A stretch of DNA of 64,000 nucleotides from Phycisphaerae bacterium (GCA_030426385.1 JAUHYI010000003.1:62001-126000); one strand, 5' to 3'; counted from the stretch's first letter, positions 18,654 through 27,896 are shown. Numbers and translations are program-made. The notes: generated by a model not told the origin, from the sequence alone.

Positions 18654-20585
18654 CTACGGCGTGGTTTGATAGTTCGACAGGTTGTGCAGGTTCTGGAAGT
18701 GTCCGGGTTGGGTGGCGAGTTGGTCGTAATTGCCATCCTGGACGACGCGGCCATGGTCGAGCACGAGAATGCGATCGGCTCGACGGATGGTGGAGAGGCG
18801 GTGGGCAATGACAAAGACGGTGCATTGCTGGAAGAGAATGTCGAGCGCGCGTTGGACGTGGTATTCGGATTCGAGATCGAGCGCGGAGGTGGGCTCATCA
18901 AGAATGACAAATCGGCTGCACAATAACAGGCAACGGGCGATGGCCAGGCGTTGGCGTTGTCCGCCGGAGAGTCCTTGCCCGCCGTCGCGAACCGGATAGT
19001 CCAACCCACCGGGCAATTGGGAAACGAATGACCATGCCTGAGCCTGTTCGAGCGCGTCGATCATGTCTTGTTCGGTGGCATCGGCGCGGGCGTACAGGAG
19101 GTTGGTGCGAATGGATTCATTAAATAGATAGGGGTCCTGCAACACGACGCCAAAGAGTGTGCGGTAATCGCGCAGGGGTAGGCTGCGGGTGTCGATGTTG
19201 TCGAGCGTGATTCGGCCCGAGGTGGGCGTGATGAAGCGCATCAACAGGTTGGCGACGGTGGTTTTACCACTGCCACTGGCCCCGACGAGTGCGACCGTTT
19301 GGCCCGCAGGCACGGTGAGGTTCAAATGGTTGATGACGTTTTGCTGATCGTCGTAGCTGAATCCCACGTCATGGAATTGCAGATCGCCACGCAGGGGCAT
19401 GGGAATAGGCATGTGTGTCCGGGTGGGTGCGTGGGGGGTGGGGTGGGGGGGGGCGTGGGGGGGTGCGTGGGTGGGTGTGGGTAGGGGGGTTAGTTTTTCG
19501 GTTTCGAGTTCGGCAGGGTTTTCGGTGGCCTGTTCATTGACCAGATCATCGGGCACATACATCAGCGAATAGAACTGGTCCATGCCCGCTCGCGCGCTGG
19601 CGAAACTGCCCCAGACATTGGTGAGGGTGGAGACGATGTTGATGAACGTGGCTTGATAGGCCAGGAACGCGACCAGTTCGCCTGTGGTCAACCCCAGATC
19701 GAACGTAGCCCACGCGCCGAAAATCATGATCATGGCCGTGACGATATAGCCCATGGACTCGCTACAGATGTTGAGCTGGAAGGTTTGTTTGGCGACGGCC
19801 AGTGATTTCATTTGGGCCGGCCACAGGCGCGTTTCGAATTCGTTTTGCACATGATCCTCAATGGCCAACGATTGGATGGTGTGCGTGCCACGCAGGCGAT
19901 CGACGATGTAGTCAGCGATGTCGTTTTGGGCGTTGACCGATTCGCGGGTGCGTTTGTAAATGCGCGGCGATAAAAAACGACTGATCGCGACGTACCCCAT
20001 GCTGCCGACCAACACGACCAGCGTCATCACCCAGTTGAGCATAAAACATGAAATCAAACTGATCAGCAACGCGGTGATGTACAGCGACAGTTGTTTGAAA
20101 ACCGTCTGCATGCAACCGGCAAACGATTGAATCGCATTGCCGAAGATGGCCTGATAGAGATAGCCCGAGGGAAATTGGCCATGAAAGCGCAGCGACAGAT
20201 TTTGCAATCGGCGAAACCCCTGGGTGCGCAGGGCGAAGGTGAGTTTTTCCTGAATGAGCAGGATCTGACGCATGGCCAGATACCACAGGGACAAACGCAG
20301 GGCATGGGTGACGATGAACGCGCCGCCGATCATGGCAGCCAATGCGATGCTGCCTTCGGGAATGGCCATGTCAAAGAGCGCTTTGGCAAACAGTGGCATC
20401 AGGCCGTACACGCCCCCCGAGATGGCGATGAACGAACATCCCCAAATCAGCCGCCAGCGGTGGGGCACCAGGTTGGGCCGAAACAATCGCCACAACTCAC
20501 GCAGTCCATGTTCATGGATGGTGAGTTCGGGAGCGGTCGTATTCGAGTCAGTTGTGGAATCCGTTGAAGGGTTGGCAGCATTCAT
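18654..20585 (-). CDS. ABC exporter, fused membrane and ATPase domains
   Basis: Half-transporter of the MsbA/lipid-and-drug exporter type, 643 residues, acting as a dimer in the inner membrane. About six membrane helices lie between residues 40 and 330. The ATPase domain has Walker A GASGSGKTT (about 432-440), signature LSGGQRQR (about 538-546), Walker B FVILDEPTSALD and H-loop IAHRLST, so it appears competent. Between the two halves (about 366-396) is a Pro/His-rich linker (PTHAPPHAPPHPTPH) encoded by a C-rich copy of the dispersed G-rich block. Substrate unknown. Confidence 0.93.
   Translation of the reverse strand: MNAANPSTDSTTDSNTTAPELTIHEHGLRELWRLFRPNLVPHRWRLIWGCSFIAISGGVYGLMPLFAKALFDMAIPEGSIALAAMIGGAFIVTHALRLSLWYLAMRQILLIQEKLTFALRTQGFRRLQNLSLRFHGQFPSGYLYQAIFGNAIQSFAGCMQTVFKQLSLYITALLISLISCFMLNWVMTLVVLVGSMGYVAISRFLSPRIYKRTRESVNAQNDIADYIVDRLRGTHTIQSLAIEDHVQNEFETRLWPAQMKSLAVAKQTFQLNICSESMGYIVTAMIMIFGAWATFDLGLTTGELVAFLAYQATFINIVSTLTNVWGSFASARAGMDQFYSLMYVPDDLVNEQATENPAELETEKLTPLPTPTHAPPHAPPHPTPHAPTRTHMPIPMPLRGDLQFHDVGFSYDDQQNVINHLNLTVPAGQTVALVGASGSGKTTVANLLMRFITPTSGRITLDNIDTRSLPLRDYRTLFGVVLQDPYLFNESIRTNLLYARADATEQDMIDALEQAQAWSFVSQLPGGLDYPVRDGGQGLSGGQRQRLAIARCLLLCSRFVILDEPTSALDLESEYHVQRALDILFQQCTVFVIAHRLSTIRRADRILVLDHGRVVQDGNYDQLATQPGHFQNLHNLSNYQTTP
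19429..19492 (+). repeat. G-rich block inside the ABC exporter linker
   Basis: Plus-strand runs of G broken by TGCGT/TGGG-type spacers. The gene is on the minus strand, so the block is C-rich in coding sense and encodes a Pro/His repeat. It lies between membrane and ATPase domains, where extra length is tolerated. Confidence 0.75.
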
Positions 20586-20664
20586 GACAACATCGATTCG
20601 TGGATTAATCGATTGGGTGAGCGATTTTGAAATGATTCGGCGTTTTTATGCCAGATTGGGAAAG

Positions 20665-20721
20665 CGTTGATTAAGCACTTGCGTTTGAGTCAAGCGTTCG
20701 CGCGTTGGTGAAGCATTCGCG
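20665..20721. repeat. Three imperfect 19-bp tandem units
   Basis: Units 20665-20683, 20684-20702 and 20703-20721 share the pattern (C/T)GTTGATTAAGCACTTGCG with several changes. They lie between the ABC exporter start and the epimerase stop. They differ from the heptamer and G-rich repeats. A regulator-binding array or simple tandem duplication are both possible. Confidence 0.5.
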
Positions 20722-20759
20722 TCAGGCCCCGGGCCGAGCTGTCGCGTAAGCGTTGGGCA

Positions 20760-21521
20760 TCAAGCCGTGGTGACGTATTGGCCGGGCTCCCAGTTCAAAA
20801 TCCGTTTGGCGTTGGTGTGATCAAAATGGGTGCCTTGTGTATCGCCGGTCGCCTGGATCAGGTGATAGCCGGGCTTGTCACAATGCAGCGCTGCAGCAAA
20901 CAGTTGGCGACACGAATCGGGATGTGTCCCAATCCATGGCCGACAGTTTTCTCCCGCGTTGGCTTTGTCGGCATGTCGTTTCAGGGCTTGTTCCCAGCCC
21001 TCTTCATTCATCGGATGGCACAAGCGCAACGCCAACATGGTCAGTTGCGGATTGCCGTGAGAATACATCTCGCACATCGCCTCGCCCATGCGCTTGCTCA
21101 TCCCATATGGGCTCGTCGCGTCGGGCTCTTCCTGTTCAGTCAGGATGGTGTCGCGGTCGTAAATACGCTGGTACACGCTGAGCGTGCTGACATAGCAAAA
21201 CCAGCCCACGCCCGCCTTGACCGCTTGCGTCAAAAAGCGGTAAAGCCCCTTGACGTTGACGTCGAACGACGGATCCGTGTTGATCGCCGCACAACCGGTG
21301 AGGTTGGGGTCCACGCCCATCGGCATGTAAAGCACGCCGTCCATACCCGCGACCGCCTCATTGACCTGGGCGTCATCGTTGACGTTGGCAAGAATGGTTC
21401 GGCAGGTACTTCCCTCGATCGGGCGTAGATCGTAATGCGTGCATTCGTGTTCGTTTGATTCGAGCACAGGTCGAATGATTTTTCCGACATGACCTGCGCC
21501 GCCCACTACGAGCAATTTCAT
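20760..21521 (-). CDS. NAD-dependent epimerase/dehydratase-family protein (extended SDR)
   Basis: Short-chain dehydrogenase/reductase of the extended type, 253 residues. The Rossmann motif GGAGHVGK is at 7-14 and the YxxxK pair is Y139-K143 (YGMSK), with STLSVYQ as the preceding serine strand. This is shorter than UDP-sugar epimerases (about 310), so the C-terminal substrate domain is small. The substrate cannot be named. The start is supported by GAGG 7 nt before the ATG. Flanks are the ABC exporter and a long repeat-rich spacer before ileS. Confidence 0.85.
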   Translation of the reverse strand: MKLLVVGGAGHVGKIIRPVLESNEHECTHYDLRPIEGSTCRTILANVNDDAQVNEAVAGMDGVLYMPMGVDPNLTGCAAINTDPSFDVNVKGLYRFLTQAVKAGVGWFCYVSTLSVYQRIYDRDTILTEQEEPDATSPYGMSKRMGEAMCEMYSHGNPQLTMLALRLCHPMNEEGWEQALKRHADKANAGENCRPWIGTHPDSCRQLFAAALHCDKPGYHLIQATGDTQGTHFDHTNAKRILNWEPGQYVTTA

Positions 21522-22118
21522 GACGATGCCTCGCGATGGTGCATGGTTCGATCATACGTTCCGGGCGATGCACAACATTCCGTTAGTGCTGCGACTGATA
21601 AAATTAAACGCCCGCTGATGATGATTGCAGTGATGCACCTGAGTTTGCGCCAGTCTAACCTGCGAGTCACTTGGGTCAATGGTTAAATGGCAAATCGGAT
21701 GTATTTTGTCACGATTGATCGAAAAAATAATGTCACGCGCGATGGGCGAGACGTGGGAATGTGGGGGGAGGTGTGGGGTGGGGGTGGGGTGGGAGAATAT
21801 ATGGGCGGGCTAAGCGGCAAGCCGCAAGCGGTTGGCGATCGACGCGATCGACGCGATGCGACACTATGCAATGCAACAGCAACAAAAGCGTGGAGGGAAT
21901 GTGGTGTGGTGGGGGGAATGTGGGGGGGTGGGTTTTTACGGGGTGGGGGACATTGGCTAGGATGAGCGGGTGATCGGGGTACAAGAAATTGGCAAAATAG
22001 CACAGGGATAAAATGTGTAACGAGCGTATGGGGGGGAGCATGGGTTAGCGTGTAAGGCTGACGTGGGGAAGTGTGGGGGGGGGGAGTGTGGGGGGGTGGG
22101 GGGTGGGATTAATGAATT
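21522..22118. other. Repeat-rich divergent region upstream of ileS, no gene seen
   Basis: About 600 bp between two divergent genes. From 21750 to 21955 and 22065 to 22110 it contains G-rich units (GTGGGGGGAATGTGGGGGGG). The CTAAGC...GCCGCAAGCGG hairpin unit is at 21810-21831, next to a GATCGACGC direct repeat (about 21837-21856). No T-box-like structure was recognised before ileS, and reading frames here are Gly/Trp-rich repeat products. Confidence 0.7.
21810..21831 (+). repeat. CTAAGCCGCAAGCGG hairpin unit (duplicated form)
   Basis: CTAAGCGGCAAGCCGCAAGCGG can fold GCGGC with GCCGC in two alternative ways. Related copies are at 8973-8990 (minus), 17322-17333 (half), 59654-59669 and 63023-63039. 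Confidence 0.65.
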
Positions 22119-24944
22119 ATGGCAAATTTTAAAAAGACACTGAATTTACCGCAGAATCCGCGTGCCCCGTTCCCGATGAAGGCCAATCTGGTCCAGAACG
22201 AGCCTGCGACATTGAAGCGATGGTCCAAGGCCGGCCTGCATGAAGCGATCCGCCAAGCGCGTGAGGGTGGCGAGCGTTTTACGTTTCACGATGGCCCGCC
22301 GTACGCCAACGGGTCGATCCATATCGGGCATCTATTAAATAAGGTGCTCAAGGATCTGGTGGTGCGGACCAAGACGATGGCCGGGTATGACTGCGACTTT
22401 GTGCCCGGCTGGGACTGTCACGGTTTGCCGATCGAGCACAAGGTGATGAGCGAGTTAGGCCCCAAGGCCAAGGAGATGGACGGGATATCGATCCGTCGCC
22501 AGTGTCGCAAGTATGCGGAGAAGTTCGTGAAGTTGCAGTCGGGTCAGATGCAACGATTGTTGACGATGGCCGGTTATGACGAGCCCTACCTGACGATGAA
22601 CCCGGCGTATGAGGCGGCGGTGCTGGAGGTTTTTGCCGAGCTGGTGGAAAAGGGTTTGGCCTATCGCGGGTTGAAGCCGGTGCACTGGTCGATCGAAAAC
22701 CAGACGGCGTTGGCCGAGGCCGAGCTGGAATATTACGACCGCGAAGACACGAGCGTGTTCGTGGTGTTCGATTGCATGATCGAAGGAATCAGCACCAACG
22801 GCGGGTTGGCGATCTGGACCACCACGCCGTGGACATTGCCGGCGAACCTGGCGGTGGCAGTGCATCCACGCTACGACTACGGCTATTACGAAGTGGACGG
22901 CCGGGTGGTGGTGATGGCTGTCGATTTAGCGGGCAAAGTTTTGGCCGCTGCCGGGAAGGATGCGGTCGAGCCAACCAAAGTGGTGCGCGGCGAGGAACTG
23001 ATCGGCATCGAATATGCGCATCCATTCCTCGATGATGGGAAGTTGCGCAAAGTGGTGGCCGCCGAGTACGTGACATTGGAAGACGGCACGGGACTGGTGC
23101 ACACCGCACCGGGCCACGGCGTGGAGGATTATCAAACCGGACTGCGCGAGGGATTGGATGTGTATTGCCCGGTGCGCGGCGACGGGACGTTTGATATCAC
23201 AGCCCCGAATTGGTTGCGTGGCAAGTCGGTGTGGGAAGGCAACGACCTGGTGGTTGAGCGATTGCGCAAGAGCGGGCATCTGTTGCAAGCGGCGAAGTTC
23301 ATGCATAGCTATCCGCATGATTGGCGAGGCAAAACGCCGGTGATTTTCCGTGCGACCGAGCAATGGTTTATTGATGTGAATAAGCCCTACGAAACGGCAC
23401 ATCTGGGGAACCAAAAGTTCCACGAAACCCTGCGACACGCGGCCCTGAGCGAGACGGCCAGTGATGTGAAATTTATTCCCGAGTGGGGCCGTAACCGAAT
23501 GCGTGGGATGTTGGAATCCCGGCCCGACTGGTGTATCTCGCGTCAGCGTTCGTGGGGCCTGCCGATCCCGGCGTTTGTCACCGGCAGTGGTGCGGTGTTG
23601 CTGACCGCCGCGAGCGTGCGCGCGGTGTCGGCCGTGGTGCGCGAGAAAGGATCGGACGCATGGTTCACCGCCTCGCCGGAAGTTTTGTTGGCCCAATACG
23701 ACGTCGATAGCGATCCCGACGTGTCGGATGCCGTGAAATCAGAAATAAAAAATCAGCCATCAGAAATCAAATGCGGCGGCGATACATTCGACGTGTGGTT
23801 CGAGTCGGGATCATCGTGGCATGCGGTGTTGCGTCAGCGATTTGGCGATGAAGCCTATCCGGCAGATTTGTATCTGGAAGGATCGGACCAGCATCGCGGG
23901 TGGTTCCAGGTGTCGTTGCTGTTGGGGTTAGGCGCGACCGGGCACGCACCGTTCAAGAGCGTGTTAACGCATGGTTTCATGGTGGCCAAGGACGGCCGCA
24001 AGATGAGCAAGTCCGATGGCAATGCGATCAGCGTGGACGATCTGTTTAAGGATTACGGCGCGGATGTGTGCCGATGGTGGGTGGCGTCGCTGGCGTATGA
24101 AAATGATGTGAAGGTCGACATGGAATATTTCCGGGTGGCCGGCGAAGCCTATCGAAAAATCCGCAACACGATTCGATATTTGCTATCGAACGTGGTGGAT
24201 TTCGATGTCCAGAAAGATGTGGTCGACCTGACCAGCGATGACGGCACGACGTTGGAAGCGTGGGTGTTGGATGAACTGATGGAACTGACCGATGAAGTGC
24301 GTCAGGCCTATGAGAAGTATGAATTCCGACGGGCCACCGAAGCGCTTTACAATTTTTGCAACGACACGATTTCCGCCGTGTTTGCCAGTGCCGTGAAGGA
24401 TCGCGTGTATTGCGATGCCGCAGACGGCCCGCGGCGTCGACGAGCGCAGACAGCCATGTATCGAATAGCCGATGCGCTGATTCGATTGTTGGCACCGATC
24501 GTCCCGCACACCGCCGATGAAGCCTGGCGGGCATTGCATGGCGAAGACAGCGAGAGCGTGCATCTGACTTTGCTCCCCGAGCCGGTGGCCGTCGAAGAAA
24601 GCGAACACTGGGCGACCGTGATGCAGATGCGCGATGACTGGCTGCGTGCGCTCGAATCGGTACGGGCCAAAGAAGGCATCGACAATCCCTTGGACATGGG
24701 ATTGACGGTGCCCGCGTCGGACGTGTTGGCCGATTTCGATGCGGGTGATTTGGCAGACCTGTGCGGGATCAGCCGATTTGTGGTCGATGATACGATCAAC
24801 GACATGCGCGTCGATGATCTGCGTGAGGAAGCGCGTTGCGATCGATCATGGAAGCGTGACGGCACCGTGAAAACCTATGAGTACGATGGCGAATCGGTTG
24901 CCCTGTCCACACGTGATGCTCAAGCGATCGGTGTTTTGAATTAA
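22119..24944 (+). CDS. ileS: Isoleucyl-tRNA synthetase
   Basis: Charges tRNA-Ile; class I synthetase of 941 residues, normal for bacterial IleRS. The HIGH motif is HIGH (68-71, in NGSIHIGHLLN), KMSKS is at about 628-632 (GRKMSKSDGN), and WTTTPWTLPANLA marks the editing domain. FRATEQWFIDV and RDWCISRQR-type sequence (SRPDWCISRQRSWGLPIP) are characteristic. Residues about 541-552 contain SEIKNQPSEIK, encoded by AAATCAR heptamers and not part of the family alignment as I know it. No C-terminal CxxC zinc pair is visible. The ATG directly follows a G-rich block, and no ribosome site is obvious. Confidence 0.97.
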   Translation: MANFKKTLNLPQNPRAPFPMKANLVQNEPATLKRWSKAGLHEAIRQAREGGERFTFHDGPPYANGSIHIGHLLNKVLKDLVVRTKTMAGYDCDFVPGWDCHGLPIEHKVMSELGPKAKEMDGISIRRQCRKYAEKFVKLQSGQMQRLLTMAGYDEPYLTMNPAYEAAVLEVFAELVEKGLAYRGLKPVHWSIENQTALAEAELEYYDREDTSVFVVFDCMIEGISTNGGLAIWTTTPWTLPANLAVAVHPRYDYGYYEVDGRVVVMAVDLAGKVLAAAGKDAVEPTKVVRGEELIGIEYAHPFLDDGKLRKVVAAEYVTLEDGTGLVHTAPGHGVEDYQTGLREGLDVYCPVRGDGTFDITAPNWLRGKSVWEGNDLVVERLRKSGHLLQAAKFMHSYPHDWRGKTPVIFRATEQWFIDVNKPYETAHLGNQKFHETLRHAALSETASDVKFIPEWGRNRMRGMLESRPDWCISRQRSWGLPIPAFVTGSGAVLLTAASVRAVSAVVREKGSDAWFTASPEVLLAQYDVDSDPDVSDAVKSEIKNQPSEIKCGGDTFDVWFESGSSWHAVLRQRFGDEAYPADLYLEGSDQHRGWFQVSLLLGLGATGHAPFKSVLTHGFMVAKDGRKMSKSDGNAISVDDLFKDYGADVCRWWVASLAYENDVKVDMEYFRVAGEAYRKIRNTIRYLLSNVVDFDVQKDVVDLTSDDGTTLEAWVLDELMELTDEVRQAYEKYEFRRATEALYNFCNDTISAVFASAVKDRVYCDAADGPRRRRAQTAMYRIADALIRLLAPIVPHTADEAWRALHGEDSESVHLTLLPEPVAVEESEHWATVMQMRDDWLRALESVRAKEGIDNPLDMGLTVPASDVLADFDAGDLADLCGISRFVVDDTINDMRVDDLREEARCDRSWKRDGTVKTYEYDGESVALSTRDAQAIGVLN
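23736..23772 (+). repeat. AAATCAR heptamer array inside ileS
   Basis: Consecutive units close to AAATCAG, AAATAAA, AAATCAG, CCATCAG, AAATCAA, read in frame as KSEIKNQPSEIK. A similar array in opposite orientation lies inside radA (about 45073-45107). Confidence 0.75.
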
Positions 24945-25004
24945 TAGTCAGCAATAAATAGTTAAAAGTGTTTGCAAGGTGGGTGTGGGGGAAGTGGGGG
25001 GTGT

Positions 25005-25028
25005 TAGCCCGCGGTGAATACCGCGCGG
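25005..25028 (+). repeat. GGTGAATACC hairpin unit, copy 3
   Basis: TAGCCCGCGGT, loop GAAT, ACCGCGCGG. Identical over the core to copy 4 at 25127. Confidence 0.75.
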
Positions 25029-25126
25029 CAGGCACCGACATAGCTCAAGCACGAGGCGAGAAAACGAGAGGAAAAATAGACGGAGACATGCATGCGGAAG
25101 CATGTGGGGGGGAAGTGGGAGATTGA

Positions 25127-25150
25127 TAGCCCGCGGTGAATACCGCGCGG
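25127..25150 (+). repeat. GGTGAATACC hairpin unit, copy 4
   Basis: Same sequence and orientation as copy 3, 122 bp further on, suggesting local duplication of part of the mosaic. Confidence 0.75.
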
Positions 25151-25334
25151 TCGCGTGCGTGGAAGGGAAATGTGAAGAGACATGCGTGGGGAAACGTGGG
25201 GAAACGTGGGGAAACGTGGGGGGGGGTGGGGTGGGGGAAGTGGCGCGTCGAATTGACCGATAGTGGTGATAGTGGGTTTGTGGTTGCGCTCGATTTGGGT
25301 GCAGCAGACCTGCGTTCCAGGCTGATTCACCACC

Positions 25335-26171
25335 ATGTCGATTGAAGTCCGAGAACTGTTGCCCGAAGACATCGACAGCGTCGTGGAGCTGTGGGCCCGC
25401 GAAGTCGAAGAGACAGAACGGCTGCGCTCGAGCGAAGCTGGTGCTGGTGCCGCTGACGATACCAATGGCGCTGACGCAAGCGGTGACACGGACGAACAAG
25501 TCGGCATGATCAATGCTGCCCTGGGCACGATGACCGCCGCCGATGCGACGGCGTTGTGTCCGTTTCCATTGCGACGTGTACCCGAAGCGCAGCAGATTGC
25601 TGATTATCTTTTGCTGTATCCGGGGCAAAGTCTGGTCGCGCATATCGATGGGCAATTGGTGGGCGTTTTATTGTGTGGCTACGACGGGCAAATGGCTGCG
25701 CTGCACCGGTTGGTGGTGGAAGAAGACGCGCGATCGCAAGGCGTGGACCGATTATTGCTCGATAAATCGTTGATCAAATTGCAGGCCGCTGGCATTCATC
25801 GCTGTCATTTTCGCGTGACCGATTACCCGGAGTTGGAGCGGACATTCTGGCAATCAGTGCGGTGGACAGCCATGGATACCAGCATGGCCGCCAACCGCCG
25901 TCGTCCGCCTGCGCGTAAGAATGTACCGCACGGCCCAAGCGCCCCTGCACCGATATCCAAACAGAAAGATGTACCGCCAGTGTCGGCCGAGGCCAATACA
26001 TCGATAAACGCAAACGCAAACGCAAACGCAATTGCAAAAGAAGTTGATGCTGAGAATGTTGCGACAATCACAGCAGAATCTTCGGAAACTCAAGCAAGCG
26101 CAGATTCCAGCGAGACGGTCAGCGAGACGGCCACGGAGAAGGCCGAGCATGCTGTGACCGCCGACGCGTAG
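25335..26171 (+). CDS. GNAT-family acetyltransferase-like protein with low-complexity tail
   Basis: A 278-residue protein. The N-terminal half has the GNAT outline: VRELLPEDIDSVVELW (strand and helix 1), SLVAHIDGQLVGVLLCGYDGQMAALHRLVVEED (central strands), then ARSQGVDRLLLDKSLIKL in place of the acetyl-CoA loop RxxGxG/A. The loop is degenerate (SQGVDR). An Asp/Gly/Ala-rich insert (about 36-57) interrupts strand 2. The final 100 residues are Ala/Asn/Glu/Thr-rich, including a NANANANA run, and are likely disordered. Substrate unknown. Confidence 0.75.
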   Translation: MSIEVRELLPEDIDSVVELWAREVEETERLRSSEAGAGAADDTNGADASGDTDEQVGMINAALGTMTAADATALCPFPLRRVPEAQQIADYLLLYPGQSLVAHIDGQLVGVLLCGYDGQMAALHRLVVEEDARSQGVDRLLLDKSLIKLQAAGIHRCHFRVTDYPELERTFWQSVRWTAMDTSMAANRRRPPARKNVPHGPSAPAPISKQKDVPPVSAEANTSINANANANAIAKEVDAENVATITAESSETQASADSSETVSETATEKAEHAVTADA

Positions 26172-26394
26172 GTTGATGGCGTTAACTGGTAACGATGGGT
26201 GTGATGTGATGGGTCGAAACCGACCAGCCCGAGCCGATGCTCTGCGCAGGCGATGGTTGCGTTCGTGTATCGTCAGAGTAACACGGGGGCCTCAAGATGT
26301 GGACTCAACGCGACGATAAGTTCAGAGCATGTTGCGTGCAAGCGACAGCCCGATAACGACTGTGTCGGATTAGGAAAACATCCCAAGCCCCGTT

Positions 26395-27882
26395 ATGGCC
26401 CATACCCCACGCATTTTGGTTGTTGATGATGACCCGTTGGTGGTCGAATCATTGGCGGAATTTCTCGAACACGATGGTCATCGAACGACCACCGCGTGTG
26501 GTGGCGAAGAAGCGCTGGCGTTGTTGGAAAATAATGCGCACTCGCCCGATCGGGATCCATTTGGATTAGTCGTGTCGGATATCAATATGCCTGACCTCGA
26601 TGGGTTGGAATTGTTGAAGCATCTGCGCAAAACATATGAAGACCTGGCCGTCATCATGATCACGGGGTTCGGCAAAATCGAATCCGCGGTCGAAGCGATC
26701 AAGCTGGGAGCCGCAGACTATCTGACCAAGCCTTTGGTCGATGAAGAACTGCGCATCGCGGTCAGCAAAGCCCTGCGTCAGCATCAACTGCTCGCAGAAA
26801 ACAAATCGCTCAAAGATCAATTGTCGCAACGCTATGGCATTGAAAATGTCGTGGGTGCAGACTACCGCATGCAAAAGGTGTACGACCTGGTGGATGCGGT
26901 CGCAGACAGTCGGACGACCGTCTTGGTCAGCGGCGAATCGGGCACGGGTAAAAGTTTGATGGCCCGCGCGATTCACACGCGCAGCCCACGTGGCAGCGGG
27001 CCATTCGTAACCGTCTCGTGCGGTGCGATTCCGGAAACGTTGATGGAATCGGAATTGTTCGGACATGTAAAAGGCGCGTTCACGGGGGCAGATGCAGACA
27101 AGCCCGGCAAATGTTTAGCGGCCGATGGCGGGACATTGTTTATCGATGAGATCAACAGCGCGACCCCTGCGTTGCAATTGAAATTATTGCGTGTGTTGCA
27201 GGAAAAGAAATTTGAGCCGATCGGATCGACGCAGACGCAAGAGGTGGATGTGCGTTTTGTGTTGGCGACGAATAAGCCATTGGAAGATCTGGTGCGGGCC
27301 GGTGAATTCCGTGAGGATTTGTATTACCGGATCAATGTGGTGAATCTGGCGATGCCATCGCTGCGCGAGCGAGTGGGTGATATCCCGCTGTTGGCTGAGC
27401 ATTTTCTCACGAAATATTGCGAACAAAATAACAAACAGCGAACCATCGGCCACGAGGCGATGGACGCGCTGCGTGGCTATGATTGGCCGGGGAATGTGCG
27501 TGAATTGGAAAACGCGATCGAGCGCGCCGTGGTGCTGAGTCGTCAGCCCCAGATCACCGCCGCCCATTTGCCCGAGTCGATCACAGGTGAGGTCGGCGGT
27601 TTGGGATTAGGCCGCAACCACGCGGGACATGCTGGATCCCATCCGGCGGGGAATATGGGTGAGCACGTGTGGGGGAACGTGGGGGGGGGGGGGGGAAATG
27701 TGGGGGGGGGGTGGACGCCGATGCCGTTAGCCGAGGCGCTGCAAGAGCCTGAGCGATGTATCCTGTTAGCGGCGTTGGAAGCGAATAATTGGAACCGTCA
27801 GGAAACCGCGGGGCAACTGGGGATTAACCGAACGACGCTCTACAAGAAGATCAAACATTTTCGATTGGATGAGCCGGGGTGA
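26395..27882 (+). CDS. NtrC-family sigma-54-dependent response regulator
   Basis: Three-domain transcription activator, 495 residues. The receiver domain (1-125) has acidic D11/D12, phospho-acceptor D62 (VVSDINMPDLDG) and the Lys in LTKPL. The AAA+ domain has Walker A GESGTGKS (about 181-188) and GAFTGA (about 228-233), the loop that contacts sigma-54. The C-terminal Fis-type helix-turn-helix reads NRQETAGQLGINRTTLYKKI. Between AAA+ and helix-turn-helix (about 402-442) is a Gly/His-rich insert encoded by G-rich repeat including a 15-G tract. A length change there would frameshift away the DNA-binding domain. No partner kinase is adjacent, so the signal is unknown. Confidence 0.95.
   Translation: MAHTPRILVVDDDPLVVESLAEFLEHDGHRTTTACGGEEALALLENNAHSPDRDPFGLVVSDINMPDLDGLELLKHLRKTYEDLAVIMITGFGKIESAVEAIKLGAADYLTKPLVDEELRIAVSKALRQHQLLAENKSLKDQLSQRYGIENVVGADYRMQKVYDLVDAVADSRTTVLVSGESGTGKSLMARAIHTRSPRGSGPFVTVSCGAIPETLMESELFGHVKGAFTGADADKPGKCLAADGGTLFIDEINSATPALQLKLLRVLQEKKFEPIGSTQTQEVDVRFVLATNKPLEDLVRAGEFREDLYYRINVVNLAMPSLRERVGDIPLLAEHFLTKYCEQNNKQRTIGHEAMDALRGYDWPGNVRELENAIERAVVLSRQPQITAAHLPESITGEVGGLGLGRNHAGHAGSHPAGNMGEHVWGNVGGGGGNVGGGWTPMPLAEALQEPERCILLAALEANNWNRQETAGQLGINRTTLYKKIKHFRLDEPG
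27630..27716 (+). repeat. G-rich block inside the NtrC-family gene
   Basis: GGGGAATATGG, GTGGGGGAACGTG, a run of 15 G (27681-27695), AAATGT, then a run of 10 G (27702-27711). It is read as GNMGEHVWGNVGGGGGNVGGG. Confidence 0.85.
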
Positions 27883-27896
27883 GTGGGAATCGGGAA

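Larger units (their letters stand above)
24945..25334. other. Repeat mosaic between ileS and the GNAT gene, no gene seen
   Basis: Contains one AGTTAAAAGTG unit (24959), G-rich units, two identical-stem hairpin units 122 bp apart (25005 and 25127), a CATGCATGCGGAAGCATG inverted repeat (25088-25104), and three tandem GTGGGGAAAC 10-mers (about 25187-25217). Nothing resembles a coding sequence. Confidence 0.75.

Noticed and set aside
21687-21965. Small Gly/Trp-rich frames upstream of ileS
   Set aside because: They are translations of the G-rich repeat with no start signal or conserved features.
21970-22118. T-box riboswitch upstream of ileS
   Set aside because: No T-box sequence or antiterminator-like pairing was found; the leader is mainly G-rich repeat.
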